Source: an uncultured Collinsella sp.
GTDB taxonomy: Bacteria > Actinomycetota > Coriobacteriia > Coriobacteriales > Coriobacteriaceae
Assembly (NCBI GenBank): GCA_905197585.1
Contig: CAJJZO010000097.1
Coordinates: forward strand, 1-6,794
Reading direction: 5' to 3'
DNA length: 6,794 bases
The translations under genes and the position numbers were made by a program. Position 1 is the first letter of the stretch, and every line of letters starts with the position of its first letter. The notes under the pieces were generated by a model. That model had not been told where the DNA came from, searched no databases, and was given only the letters and a program-made list of their open reading frames with translations. This document shows positions 1 to 6,331 of the stretch, one piece after another.

Positions 1-1120
1 CAACCATGGCGATCGCCCCGAGGTCATCGAGGCCTTTGAGAGTGGTTTGGGTTCCGCGGAGCGCGCAAGCTCTACGCTCGACGAGATTATGCTGTATCGC
101 GCCGTCGCCCTTGATAACGGCCAGGTTGTCCGCTTGGCGCAGGCCCAGCCTGGCGTTACGGCGATTTTGCTGTCGATGGTGGCGCCGATGCTGCTTATCG
201 CAGCAGCGGGTGCGGTACTCTCGTTTTTTATGGCGCGCCGCGAGTCCCGTGCCATCATCGCGCCGTTGCAAGAGGTGGATTTGGACCACCCACGCCGTAG
301 CTATGAGCACGCCTATGCCGAGATGGTCCCCATGCTTGAGCGTATCGAGTCGCAGCGCCAGGAACTCAAGCGCCAAATGGCGGTGCTAGCGGACAACGAC
401 CGTATGCGCCGCGAGTTCACGGCGAATATCACCCATGAGCTCAAGACGCCGCTTACGGCGATTTCGGGCTATGCCGAGCTCATCGCAAACGGCATGGTCG
501 AGGGCGAGGGCGACCTGCGCAACTTTGGCGGTCGCATCTATCGTGAGGCGGGCCGCTTGGCAGCGCTTGTCAACGATATCCTTACGCTGTCTAACTTGGA
601 CGAGGCCGAGCGTGCAGCTGAGGGCGAGGCGGTGCCCATTGGGTCCACGGAGCCTATTGAGCTCTCGCGTGCCATCTACGCGGTCGAGCAGCGTCTTGAA
701 CAGGTCGCCCGTCAGGCGAATGTGACGATAAGTCATGAGACCAAGCCTGTGGTCATCGAGGGCGTGTCGCGCTTGATTGACGAGCTCATCTATAATCTGG
801 CAAGCAACGCCATCCGCTACAATCGACCCGGCGGTACGGTTACGCTGCAGTGCGGCACCAACGACGAAGGCCATCCGTTCCTTGCGGTCGCCGACACGGG
901 AATCGGTATCGCGCCTGAAGAACAGGGCAAGGTATTTGAGCGGTTCTATCGCGTGGACAAGAGTAGGTCCAAGGCACGCGGCGGAACCGGTCTGGGGCTT
1001 GCCATTGTCAAGCATGCGGCCCTGTATCATCACGCCACGCTCGATCTGTCGAGCGAGTTGGGCGTGGGAACCACCATTACGGTGACGTTTCCCATACAGC
1101 AGGACGAGCCATTCGCATAG
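1..1120 (+). CDS. Sensor histidine kinase, PhoR/VicK-like, 5' end outside window
   Basis: Membrane-bound sensor kinase of a two-component system: it senses an envelope signal, autophosphorylates on histidine and passes the phosphate to a response regulator, presumably encoded just upstream. The frame is open from base 2, so the N-terminus (first membrane helix and most of the sensor domain) is missing; the TTG at 47 is internal. In order: the end of an extracytoplasmic domain, a transmembrane helix (about 155-235), a short HAMP-like linker, and a HisKA domain with the H-box ITHELKTPLT (phospho-accepting His codon 434-436). The HATPase domain has an N-box Asn at 806-808, the G1 box DTGIGI (893-910), the F-box FERFYRVDKS and the G2 box GGTGLGLA (980-1003). 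All catalytic boxes are intact. The stop is TAG at 1118. A terminator candidate follows, so it is probably transcribed separately from the next operon. The signal sensed cannot be read from this sequence. Confidence 0.93.
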   Translation, partial: NHGDRPEVIEAFESGLGSAERASSTLDEIMLYRAVALDNGQVVRLAQAQPGVTAILLSMVAPMLLIAAAGAVLSFFMARRESRAIIAPLQEVDLDHPRRSYEHAYAEMVPMLERIESQRQELKRQMAVLADNDRMRREFTANITHELKTPLTAISGYAELIANGMVEGEGDLRNFGGRIYREAGRLAALVNDILTLSNLDEAERAAEGEAVPIGSTEPIELSRAIYAVEQRLEQVARQANVTISHETKPVVIEGVSRLIDELIYNLASNAIRYNRPGGTVTLQCGTNDEGHPFLAVADTGIGIAPEEQGKVFERFYRVDKSRSKARGGTGLGLAIVKHAALYHHATLDLSSELGVGTTITVTFPIQQDEPFA

Positions 1121-1145
1121 CGATACAACATAGATATTGATGTAG

Positions 1146-1180
1146 ACGCCGCATTTGACTTTCGGGTGCGGCGTTGTTGT
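1146..1180 (+). terminator. Probable intrinsic terminator of the histidine kinase gene
   Basis: ACGCCGCA (1146-1153) pairs perfectly with TGCGGCGT (1167-1174), giving an 8-bp GC-rich stem with a 13-nt loop. The 3' side runs into TTGTTGT, a broken rather than continuous T-tract. It starts 26 bp after the kinase stop codon, a usual distance. The weak T-tract and large loop keep confidence moderate. Confidence 0.5.
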
Positions 1181-1206
1181 GCAATTTTACGATTGCTTCC
1201 GACATT

Positions 1207-1237
1207 TTTACAGGAGAGCCTGTTTCTTATGTATAGA
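1207..1237 (+). promoter_or_regulatory. Weak promoter candidate for the tyrosine-kinase operon
   Basis: TTTACA (1207-1212) and TATAGA (1232-1237) resemble -35 and -10 boxes but are 19 bp apart, longer than ideal. A small hairpin or operator-like repeat, ACAGG-AGAG-CCTGT (1210-1223), lies between them. The operon needs a promoter somewhere between the terminator at 1180 and the start at 1316; this is the best candidate seen, not a firm call. Confidence 0.25.
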
Positions 1238-1315
1238 GTTTGGTCTCGGTAAAAAGATGCGATAACATACGGACAGTTTTGTCAATCCGAACTGGGGAAA
1301 TGAAAGGCAAGCTGC

Positions 1316-1972
1316 ATGACCCTTCTCGAACTGTTCCAGCTGCTGAAGAAGCACCTTCAGCTGGTCATCACCCTTCCGGTGGTCTGCGCGATCGCCATGG
1401 GCATCGTGTCCTTCGTTGCGATGGACAACACCTATACCGCGACGACGAGCATGTACATTCTCGCCAAGACCGACGATAGCGGTCAGATGAGCTACAACGA
1501 TCTCTCGGCGAGTCAGATGCTTTCCAACGATATCGCCACGCTGCTGGATAGCGATAGCGTTAAGAGCGGCGCAGCCAATGAACTGGGCCTCACCGATCTG
1601 GATGACTACAAGGTGTCTGTTTCCTCCGAGACCACCACGCGTGTCATTACGCTTTCGGTTACCGGCACCGATGCCAAGGAGACGGCTAAGGTCGCAAAGG
1701 CCATAGCTAGCTCGGTGAGTACGGTCGCTCAGAACGTCGGCGCTGCCCAGAGCATCAACGTTATCGACGAGGCTAAGACCCCCGAAGCCCCCAGCGGCCC
1801 CAAGCGTATGCTGTACGTTGCTGTCGCGTTCCTCGCGGGCATCTTTATCGCAGTTGCCTATGTCGTTTTGGCAGACATGCTCAACACCCGCATCCGCGGT
1901 GCCGAAGAGGCAGAAGAGCTCCTGGGCATTCCCGTTGTTGGCCGAATTCCGGCTATGAAAGGTGGTAAATAG
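1316..1972 (+). CDS. Wzz/YveK-type membrane modulator of a BY-kinase
   Basis: Polysaccharide co-polymerase-like membrane protein, the CapA/CpsC/YwqC type that pairs with a separate cytoplasmic tyrosine kinase. It is 218 residues with two membrane helices (about 16-36 and 166-185) bracketing an extracytoplasmic Wzz domain. The segment YTATTSMYIL just after the first helix is typical of the family. A proline-rich motif, TPEAPSGP (155-162), precedes the second helix. The roughly 33-residue cytoplasmic tail (NTRIRGAEEAEELLGIPVVGRIP) is the part that in this family contacts and activates the kinase. The ATG start is supported by GAAAGG (1302-1307), 8 nt upstream. The kinase gene begins 2 bp after the stop, so the two are surely cotranscribed. 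By family knowledge the pair controls chain length or export of capsule-like polysaccharide; the polymer here is unknown. Confidence 0.92.
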   Translation: MTLLELFQLLKKHLQLVITLPVVCAIAMGIVSFVAMDNTYTATTSMYILAKTDDSGQMSYNDLSASQMLSNDIATLLDSDSVKSGAANELGLTDLDDYKVSVSSETTTRVITLSVTGTDAKETAKVAKAIASSVSTVAQNVGAAQSINVIDEAKTPEAPSGPKRMLYVAVAFLAGIFIAVAYVVLADMLNTRIRGAEEAEELLGIPVVGRIPAMKGGK

Positions 1973-1974
1973 GC

Positions 1975-2712
1975 ATGGCTAAGGCAAAGAACACCGATAA
2001 GCTCGTTGTACAGAATGCCGCCAAGACCCTTCTGGCCAACATCCGCTTTGCGAGCGTGGACGACCCCATTCGCACCATCACCGTTACCTCCTCGATTCCC
2101 AACGAGGGCAAGTCTACGGTTTCCATTAACCTTGCTCAGGCAATTGCCACGAGTGGCAAGTCCGTGCTCCTGGTTGAGGCCGATATGCGCCGCAGGTCCC
2201 TTTCCGATATGCTCGGCGTTCGTTCGCGCGGCGGACTCTATGCGGTTCTTTCCGAGCAGATCTCCATTGACCAGGCAATTGTCGAGACGGGTCAGAAGAA
2301 CTTCTACTTCCTTGATGCCGAGCCGCATATTCCCAATCCTGCCGACATCATCGTCTCTCACCGCTTTGCCAAGCTGGTAAAGGCACTGTCTGCTAAGTTC
2401 CAGTACGTCATCTTCGACGCTCCCCCGGTCGGCACCTTCATCGATGCTGCCGAGATTGCCAGCCTGACCGACGGCACGCTGTTCGTGGTGCGCGAGGACT
2501 TCACCAAGCGCGAGGAGGCGCTCAACGCCATCGGTCAGCTTAAGAAGTCCGAGAAGGTCAAGCTCATCGGTACCGTTATGAACTACTGCGAGACCGAGAC
2601 CAGCGAGTACTACTACTCCTACTACACCAAGGACGGTAAGAAGGTTAAGAAGGGCTCCGACGATCAGGGGACTTCCAAAAAGGGCATCTTCACCAACCGA
2701 GCAAACGTTTAG
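1975..2712 (+). CDS. Bacterial tyrosine kinase (BY-kinase), CpsD/CapB/YwqD type
   Basis: Cytoplasmic P-loop protein-tyrosine kinase of 245 residues that transfers ATP phosphate to its own tyrosine tail and to partner proteins of envelope polysaccharide synthesis. Walker A is SSIPNEGKST (39-48). Walker A' is LLVEADMRR (65-73), with Glu68 where the family usually has Asp and Asp70 retained. Walker B is VIFDAPP with Asp148. A conserved PNPADII block sits at 120-126. The C-terminus carries a cluster of five tyrosines (212, 213, 214, 216, 217), the expected autophosphorylation site, followed by a lysine-rich tail. The N-terminal oligomerisation motif, usually E-x2-R-x2-R in SEAYRTLRTN, reads QNAAKTLLAN (13-22) here. 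The ribosome binding site AAAGGTGG (1958-1965) lies in the end of the modulator gene, 9 nt before the ATG, which suggests translational coupling. Tyrosine tail and partner gene argue against a MinD/ParA-type ATPase. Confidence 0.93.
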   Translation: MAKAKNTDKLVVQNAAKTLLANIRFASVDDPIRTITVTSSIPNEGKSTVSINLAQAIATSGKSVLLVEADMRRRSLSDMLGVRSRGGLYAVLSEQISIDQAIVETGQKNFYFLDAEPHIPNPADIIVSHRFAKLVKALSAKFQYVIFDAPPVGTFIDAAEIASLTDGTLFVVREDFTKREEALNAIGQLKKSEKVKLIGTVMNYCETETSEYYYSYYTKDGKKVKKGSDDQGTSKKGIFTNRANV

Positions 2713-2729
2713 TTGATTAAGGCTGACCT

Positions 2730-3380
2730 ATGCGTGACATTCATTGCCATATCTTGCCGGGTGTAGACGACGGCGCCGCCGATCTCGATGAGAGCTTGGC
2801 GATGCTCGAGGCTGCCAAGCGGGCCGGTGTAACCAGAATCGTTTGCACTCCTCACTGCCGTGATCCCTATTTTGATTACGACAAGATGTGGGATGCCTTT
2901 GAGCTGCTGCGTGATAACGCTGACGGTTTTCCGCTCCAGATGGGCTTCGAGGTCAACCATCGAAAGCTCGTTGAGCTTGGTATCGATGCCGCGGAGCACT
3001 TGCATTTCGATGGGACCAACGAGTTTCTGCTCGAACTTTCGACGCATGCCGATGCGTATGCGTTTAGAGAGTACGAGAACACGATTTACGATTTGCAGTG
3101 CCGTGGCTACCAGGTGATCATCGCTCATCCTGAGCGCTATCGTGCGGTTCAAAAGGATGTAAGCGTGGCGGAGCGCCTGGTCGATATGGGCTGCAAGCTG
3201 CAGGCTTCGGCGGACTTTATTGCCGGCGGTCGCTTTGGTCGCGAGAAAAAGCCGGCACAGCGCCTGTTCGATCAGAACCTGTACAGCTTCATCGCGAGCG
3301 ATGCCCATAGCGTGGGTCATTACGACTGCCTGGCGAAGGCTCGCGCGAAGTTTAGCGTACGCGGAGCTCATTTTCGCTAA
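2730..3380 (+). CDS. PHP-family protein-tyrosine phosphatase, CpsB/YwqE type
   Basis: Metal-dependent protein-tyrosine phosphatase expected to remove phosphate from the neighbouring kinase's tyrosine cluster and close the phosphorylation cycle. It is 216 residues and begins with the PHP signature DIHCHILPGVDDG (His5, His7, Asp13/14). Other likely metal ligands are His42 in CTPH, Glu102 in LLELS, His133 in IAHPERY, and Asp191 and His193 in ASDAHS, so the full metal-binding set appears present. Only about 23 residues follow the last ligand, fewer than in CpsB/YwqE proteins of about 240-255 residues, so the C-terminal helix is short; the fold looks complete. The start is supported by AAGG (2719-2722), 7 nt upstream. 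The gene lies 17 bp after the kinase stop, in the same operon. PHP histidinol-phosphatases look similar, but the location next to a BY-kinase decides. Confidence 0.92.
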   Translation: MRDIHCHILPGVDDGAADLDESLAMLEAAKRAGVTRIVCTPHCRDPYFDYDKMWDAFELLRDNADGFPLQMGFEVNHRKLVELGIDAAEHLHFDGTNEFLLELSTHADAYAFREYENTIYDLQCRGYQVIIAHPERYRAVQKDVSVAERLVDMGCKLQASADFIAGGRFGREKKPAQRLFDQNLYSFIASDAHSVGHYDCLAKARAKFSVRGAHFR

Positions 3381-3407
3381 AATCTGTCCCTAACGTTCGC
3401 ATTGAAT

Positions 3408-3414
3408 GAAAGGG
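3408..3414 (+). promoter_or_regulatory. Ribosome binding site fixing the GNAT start at 3420
   Basis: GAAAGGG lies 5 nt before ATG 3420. A longer frame beginning at TTG 3402 would place this purine run inside the coding sequence and has no ribosome binding site of its own, so ATG 3420 is preferred. Confidence 0.7.
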
Positions 3415-3419
3415 CAGCC

Positions 3420-3920
3420 ATGGATATCCAACTTAAGACGGGATGCTTTGATGACGCGGCGTTGGTGCGCCGCGTCGTTTTTATGGACGAGCAGGGCTAC
3501 GAGAATGAGTTCGACGCTATCGACGAGGATCCAAACTGCATTCATGTGACGCTCTATGTAGACGGCGAGCTTGCCGGTTGCTCGCGCGTGTTTCCCGAAG
3601 AGCTTGAGCGCGTGGCTGACGCAGAGGCCCCGGTGTTGCCGGCATGCGACATGGACGAAGGCGTTGCGGCGGGGGAGACCTACATTATGGGGCGCGTCGC
3701 CGTGCTGCCGGCTATGCGTCGTCGCGGACTGGCGAGTGCGATCGTGGAGACCAGTGCTTCGTGTGCACGCGATGCCGGCGCCAAGCTTATTAAGCTGCAT
3801 GCGCAGGAATACGTGCTGCCGCTCTATGTAAAGGCGGGCTACACGCAAATTGCCCCGGTAGATTACGAAGACGAGGGCCAGCCCCATGTCTGGATGGCCA
3901 AGCGCGTAGATGGCAGATAG
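3420..3920 (+). CDS. GNAT-family N-acetyltransferase
   Basis: Small cytoplasmic acetyltransferase of 166 residues that should transfer an acetyl group from acetyl-CoA to an amine; the substrate cannot be read from the sequence. The acetyl-CoA pyrophosphate loop is visible in GRVAVLPAMRRRGLA (91-105), where RRRGLA matches the family R/Q-x-x-G-x-G/A pattern. It is followed by the usual helix and the late strand-helix segment LHAQEYVLPLYVKAGY (126-141). The N-terminal VFMDEQGYENEFDAIDED resembles ElaA/YjcF-type GNATs. It starts 39 bp after the phosphatase stop with no terminator between, so read-through from the tyrosine-kinase operon is plausible. A functional link to that operon is inference only. 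The stop codon TAG (3918-3920) overlaps the start of a repeat unit. Confidence 0.88.
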   Translation: MDIQLKTGCFDDAALVRRVVFMDEQGYENEFDAIDEDPNCIHVTLYVDGELAGCSRVFPEELERVADAEAPVLPACDMDEGVAAGETYIMGRVAVLPAMRRRGLASAIVETSASCARDAGAKLIKLHAQEYVLPLYVKAGYTQIAPVDYEDEGQPHVWMAKRVDGR

Positions 3921-3958
3921 GGACGTTCCTTTTCTGCCGGCAGCTGGGGACACTCCTT
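3920..3958. repeat. Tandem REP-like GGGACnnTCCTT repeats around a palindrome
   Basis: GGGACGTTCCTT (3920-3931) and GGGACACTCCTT (3947-3958) match at 10 of 12 positions and are 27 nt apart start to start. Between them lies a perfect 10-bp palindrome, CTGCCGGCAG (3934-3943). The pattern is like a short intergenic palindromic element (REP type) placed directly after a gene. Copy number elsewhere in the genome cannot be judged here. Confidence 0.4.
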
Positions 3959-3984
3959 GGCAATTGACGCATTGGAGCGCTCGG

Positions 3985-4010
3985 ACATACAGTTTTTCGA
4001 TTCCGTATGT
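3985..4010. promoter_or_regulatory. Inverted repeat upstream of htpG, possible operator
   Basis: ACATAC (3985-3990) and GTATGT (4005-4010) form a perfect 6-bp inverted repeat separated by 14 bp. The half-site centres are 20 bp apart, about two helical turns. It lies just upstream of and touching the proposed htpG -35 region, where a regulator could bind. No HrcA CIRCE or HspR HAIR element was recognised in this region. Confidence 0.3.
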
Positions 4011-4038
4011 ATATATGCGCGCTATTGGGTTATAAAAT
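4008..4038 (+). promoter_or_regulatory. Probable htpG promoter with strong -10, poor -35
   Basis: The stretch TATAAAAT (4031-4038) is a good -10 candidate about 90 bp before the htpG start. The matching -35 position holds TGTATA (4008-4013), only half matching TTGACA with 17-bp spacing. A poor -35 next to an inverted repeat would suit an activated or alternative-sigma promoter. A transcript would start near 4043-4045. Confidence 0.4.
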
Positions 4039-4067
4039 CTAAGTCTGAACATAGCAGGTCTGCGATG

Positions 4068-4092
4068 CGGCTCGGGCAACCGGGCCGTTTTT
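4068..4092 (+). terminator. Terminator-shaped hairpin in the htpG leader
   Basis: CGGCTCGG (4068-4075) pairs over its whole length with CCGGGCCG (4080-4087), with one G-U pair, around a GCAA loop (GNRA type). TTTTT (4088-4092) follows directly, so it has the full form of an intrinsic terminator. It lies downstream of the proposed htpG promoter and ends 17 nt before the ribosome binding site. It could stop read-through from upstream genes, act as an attenuator, or protect the mRNA 5' end. Confidence 0.55.
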
Positions 4093-4122
4093 GCGGACGG
4101 GGGTAGCGCGAAAGGACTGCAC

Positions 4123-6147
4123 ATGCGTCAATTTAAGACCGAGAGCAAAAAACTGCTCGACCTCATGATCAACTCCATCTACACCAATAAGGAAATCTTC
4201 CTGCGCGAGCTTATCTCTAACGCGAGCGACGCCGTCGACAAGCTCAACTTTAAGAGCCTGCAGGATCCGAGCGTCAAGATCAACCAGGGCGACCTGGCCA
4301 TTCGCGTCTCCTTTGATAAAGACGCCCGCACCATTACCATCTCGGATAACGGCATTGGCATGACCGCCGAGGAGCTCGAGCGCAATCTGGGCACCATCGC
4401 CCATTCCGGCTCCGAGGAGTTTAAGACCGAGAACGCCGAGCAGCAGGGCTCCGATGTCGACATCATCGGCCAGTTTGGCGTGGGCTTCTACTCTGCCTTT
4501 ATGGTTGCCAGCCATGTGAAGGTCGTCAGCCGCGCCTATGGCGAGGATGTCGCCCATGTGTGGGAATCCGACGGTCTTGAGGGCTACACCATCGAGGACG
4601 GTGAGCGCGCCGAGCACGGTACCGATGTCATCCTGACGCTGCGCGAGAACGAGAAGCTCGATGCCGACGGCGAGGCCGAGACCTACGATCGCTTCCTGAC
4701 CGAGTGGGGTCTCAAGAGCCTGATTCAGCAGTACAGCAACTATGTGCGCTACCCGATTCAGATGATGGTGTCCAAGAGCCGCCAGAAACCCAAGCCCGAG
4801 GACGCCGGCGACGATTACAAGCCCGAGTACGAGGACTACCAGGAGCTCGAGACCGTCAATTCCATGACACCGATCTGGAAGAAGCGCAGCTCCGATGTCG
4901 AGCAGAAGGACTACGACGAGTTCTACAAGTCCACGTTCCACGACTTTGACGATCCTGCGCGCACCATCAGCTTCCATGCCGAGGGCACGCTCGAGTACGA
5001 TGCCCTGCTGTTTGTGCCGGGCCGCGCGCCGTTCGATCTGTACAGCAAGGATTACGAGAAGGGTCTGGCACTCTACAGCTCCAACGTCCTGATCATGGAG
5101 AAGTGCGACGACCTGCTGCCCGACTACTACAACTTTGTCCGTGGCGTCGTGGATTCCGCCGATGTGTCGCTCAACATCTCGCGTGAGACGCTGCAGCAGA
5201 ACCGTCAGCTCAAGGCCATCGCCAAGCGTGTGGAAAAGAAGATCACCGCCGACCTTGAGGATATGCGTGACAACGACCGCGAGGCCTACGAGAAGTTCTT
5301 TGAGAACTTTGGCCGCGGTCTTAAGTACGGCATCTACTCGAGCTATGGCATGAAGGCCGATGAGCTCGCCGATCTGTTGCTGTTCTGGTCTGCCAAGGAA
5401 CAGAAGATGATTACCCTGGCCGAGTATGCCAAGGGCATGCCCGAGGATCAGAAGGCCATCTACTACGCCGCCGGCGACTCGCGTGAGCGCTTGGCCAAGA
5501 TGCCCGTGGTAAAGGGCGTGCTCGACCGCGGCTATGACGTGCTGCTGCTGACGCAGGACGTGGATGAGTTCACCTTCCAGGCTATGCGTGAGTACGTTGC
5601 CGCCGATATGCCCAAGATCTACGAGGACGATGCCGCCCGCGAGGCTGCCGAGAAGGCCGTGGCCGATGGTGCCGAGCCCGAGGTTGAGGATCGTCACCTG
5701 GAGCTCAAGAACGTCGCAACCGGTGATCTTGACCTGGCGACCGAGGACGAGAAAAAGGAGGCCGAGGACGCCACCAAGGAGAACGAGGACCTCTTTAACG
5801 CCATGAAGGAGGCACTCGGCGACAAGGTCGAGAAGGTTGCCGTCTCTGCGCGCCTGACCGATGCTCCCGCGTGCATCACCACCGAGGGCCCGCTTTCGCT
5901 CGAGATGGAGAAGGTGCTCCAGAAGGGTCCCGAGGGCGCGCCCGACGGTATGCCCAAGAGCCAGCGCGTGCTCGAGCTCAACGCCAAGCACCCGGTCTTT
6001 TCCAAGCTCGTCGCCGCTCAGAAGGCGGGCGACGCCGACAAGATCAAGCAGTACTCCGGTTTGCTCTATGACCAGGCCCTGCTGGTCGAGGGCATCCTCC
6101 CCGAGGATCCCGTAGCCTTCGCGGCGGCTGTTTGCAACTTGATGTAG
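4123..6147 (+). CDS. htpG: Molecular chaperone HtpG (Hsp90)
   Basis: Homodimeric ATP-dependent chaperone of the cytoplasm that remodels late-folding or stressed client proteins. It is 674 residues, somewhat longer than the E. coli protein (about 624). The GHKL ATPase domain comes first: LRELISNASDA with Glu29 and Asn33, DNGIGM with Asp75, the lid segment IAHSGSEEF (92-100), IGQFGVGFYSAF (115-126), and GTDV further on. The middle domain carries the catalytic-loop sequence NISRETLQQNR, with Arg354 and Gln358 in the positions used for ATP hydrolysis. The C-terminal dimerisation domain is preceded by a strongly charged stretch, roughly residues 540-570. The start is supported by GAAAGGA (4110-4116), 6 nt upstream. 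Its own promoter and leader hairpin precede it and two hairpins follow it, so it is probably monocistronic. All key ATPase residues seen are intact. Confidence 0.98.
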   Translation: MRQFKTESKKLLDLMINSIYTNKEIFLRELISNASDAVDKLNFKSLQDPSVKINQGDLAIRVSFDKDARTITISDNGIGMTAEELERNLGTIAHSGSEEFKTENAEQQGSDVDIIGQFGVGFYSAFMVASHVKVVSRAYGEDVAHVWESDGLEGYTIEDGERAEHGTDVILTLRENEKLDADGEAETYDRFLTEWGLKSLIQQYSNYVRYPIQMMVSKSRQKPKPEDAGDDYKPEYEDYQELETVNSMTPIWKKRSSDVEQKDYDEFYKSTFHDFDDPARTISFHAEGTLEYDALLFVPGRAPFDLYSKDYEKGLALYSSNVLIMEKCDDLLPDYYNFVRGVVDSADVSLNISRETLQQNRQLKAIAKRVEKKITADLEDMRDNDREAYEKFFENFGRGLKYGIYSSYGMKADELADLLLFWSAKEQKMITLAEYAKGMPEDQKAIYYAAGDSRERLAKMPVVKGVLDRGYDVLLLTQDVDEFTFQAMREYVAADMPKIYEDDAAREAAEKAVADGAEPEVEDRHLELKNVATGDLDLATEDEKKEAEDATKENEDLFNAMKEALGDKVEKVAVSARLTDAPACITTEGPLSLEMEKVLQKGPEGAPDGMPKSQRVLELNAKHPVFSKLVAAQKAGDADKIKQYSGLLYDQALLVEGILPEDPVAFAAAVCNLM

Positions 6148-6177
6148 TTCGGGGATACGGCACCGTAACTAGATTAG

Positions 6178-6247
6178 AACGAGAGTGGATAATCTCCCAC
6201 TTTTGGCTCGAATGCGGGCTTGAAGTGAGAGATTTTCCACTCTCGTT
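6178..6247. repeat. 70-nt near-perfect palindrome downstream of htpG
   Basis: Bases 6178-6210 pair with 6215-6247 around an AATG loop: 33 positions with 27 Watson-Crick pairs, 3 G-U pairs and 3 mismatches (6190/6235, 6197/6228, 6204/6221). The outer arm begins AACGAGAGTGGA and closes with TCCACTCTCGTT. It starts 31 bp after the htpG stop and is followed by a pyrimidine-rich stretch (TTTCCTTTTG). As RNA it would be a very stable hairpin and could end htpG transcription or be cut by RNase III; as DNA it resembles a small palindromic mobile or repeat element. No flanking target duplication was seen. Confidence 0.7.
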
Positions 6248-6255
6248 TCCTTTTG

Positions 6256-6290
6256 AATGATCCCTCCGTCCCCAAGGGATCATTTATTTG
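6256..6290 (+). terminator. Second hairpin, likely terminator
   Basis: AATGATCCCT (6256-6265) and AGGGATCATT (6275-6284) form a perfect 10-bp stem with a 9-nt loop, followed by a short T-rich run (TTATTTG). It lies directly behind the long palindrome. Together the two would insulate htpG from the next gene. Confidence 0.5.
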
Positions 6291-6331
6291 TGCGGGTTGT
6301 GGTTTTGTGACCTGCTGAAATTTAAGATACT

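Noticed and set aside
47..49. TTG as the start of the histidine kinase
   Set aside because: The frame continues open to the window edge with sequence typical of the sensor domain of such kinases, so the gene begins upstream.
386..1033. 215-codon open frame on the - strand opposite the histidine kinase
   Set aside because: It covers the conserved kinase boxes of the + strand gene and shows no family features of its own.
2709..3371. 220-codon open frame on the - strand opposite the phosphatase
   Set aside because: Mirror of a gene with clear PHP motifs; no ribosome binding site or domain support was seen.
3378..3383. TAAAAT as a -10 box for the GNAT gene
   Set aside because: No acceptable -35 box lies at suitable spacing, and it overlaps the phosphatase stop codon.
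3402..3404. TTG start for the GNAT gene
   Set aside because: It lacks a ribosome binding site and would include the good one at 3408-3414 that serves ATG 3420.
3921..4122. HrcA CIRCE or HspR HAIR heat-shock operator before htpG
   Set aside because: Neither the TTAGCACTC-N9-GAGTGCTAA nor the CTTGAGT-N7-ACTCAAG pattern is present; GAGCGCTC at 3975-3982 is only a short palindrome.
3390..4124. 244-codon - strand frame spanning the GNAT gene and the region before htpG
   Set aside because: It crosses the proposed htpG promoter, hairpin and ribosome binding site, and the translation resembles no known family.
4039..5991. 650-codon open frame on the - strand opposite htpG
   Set aside because: It is a shadow produced by the codon bias of htpG: the product is a low-complexity Leu/Val/Gly/His-rich string with no recognisable domain, and htpG is certain on the other strand.
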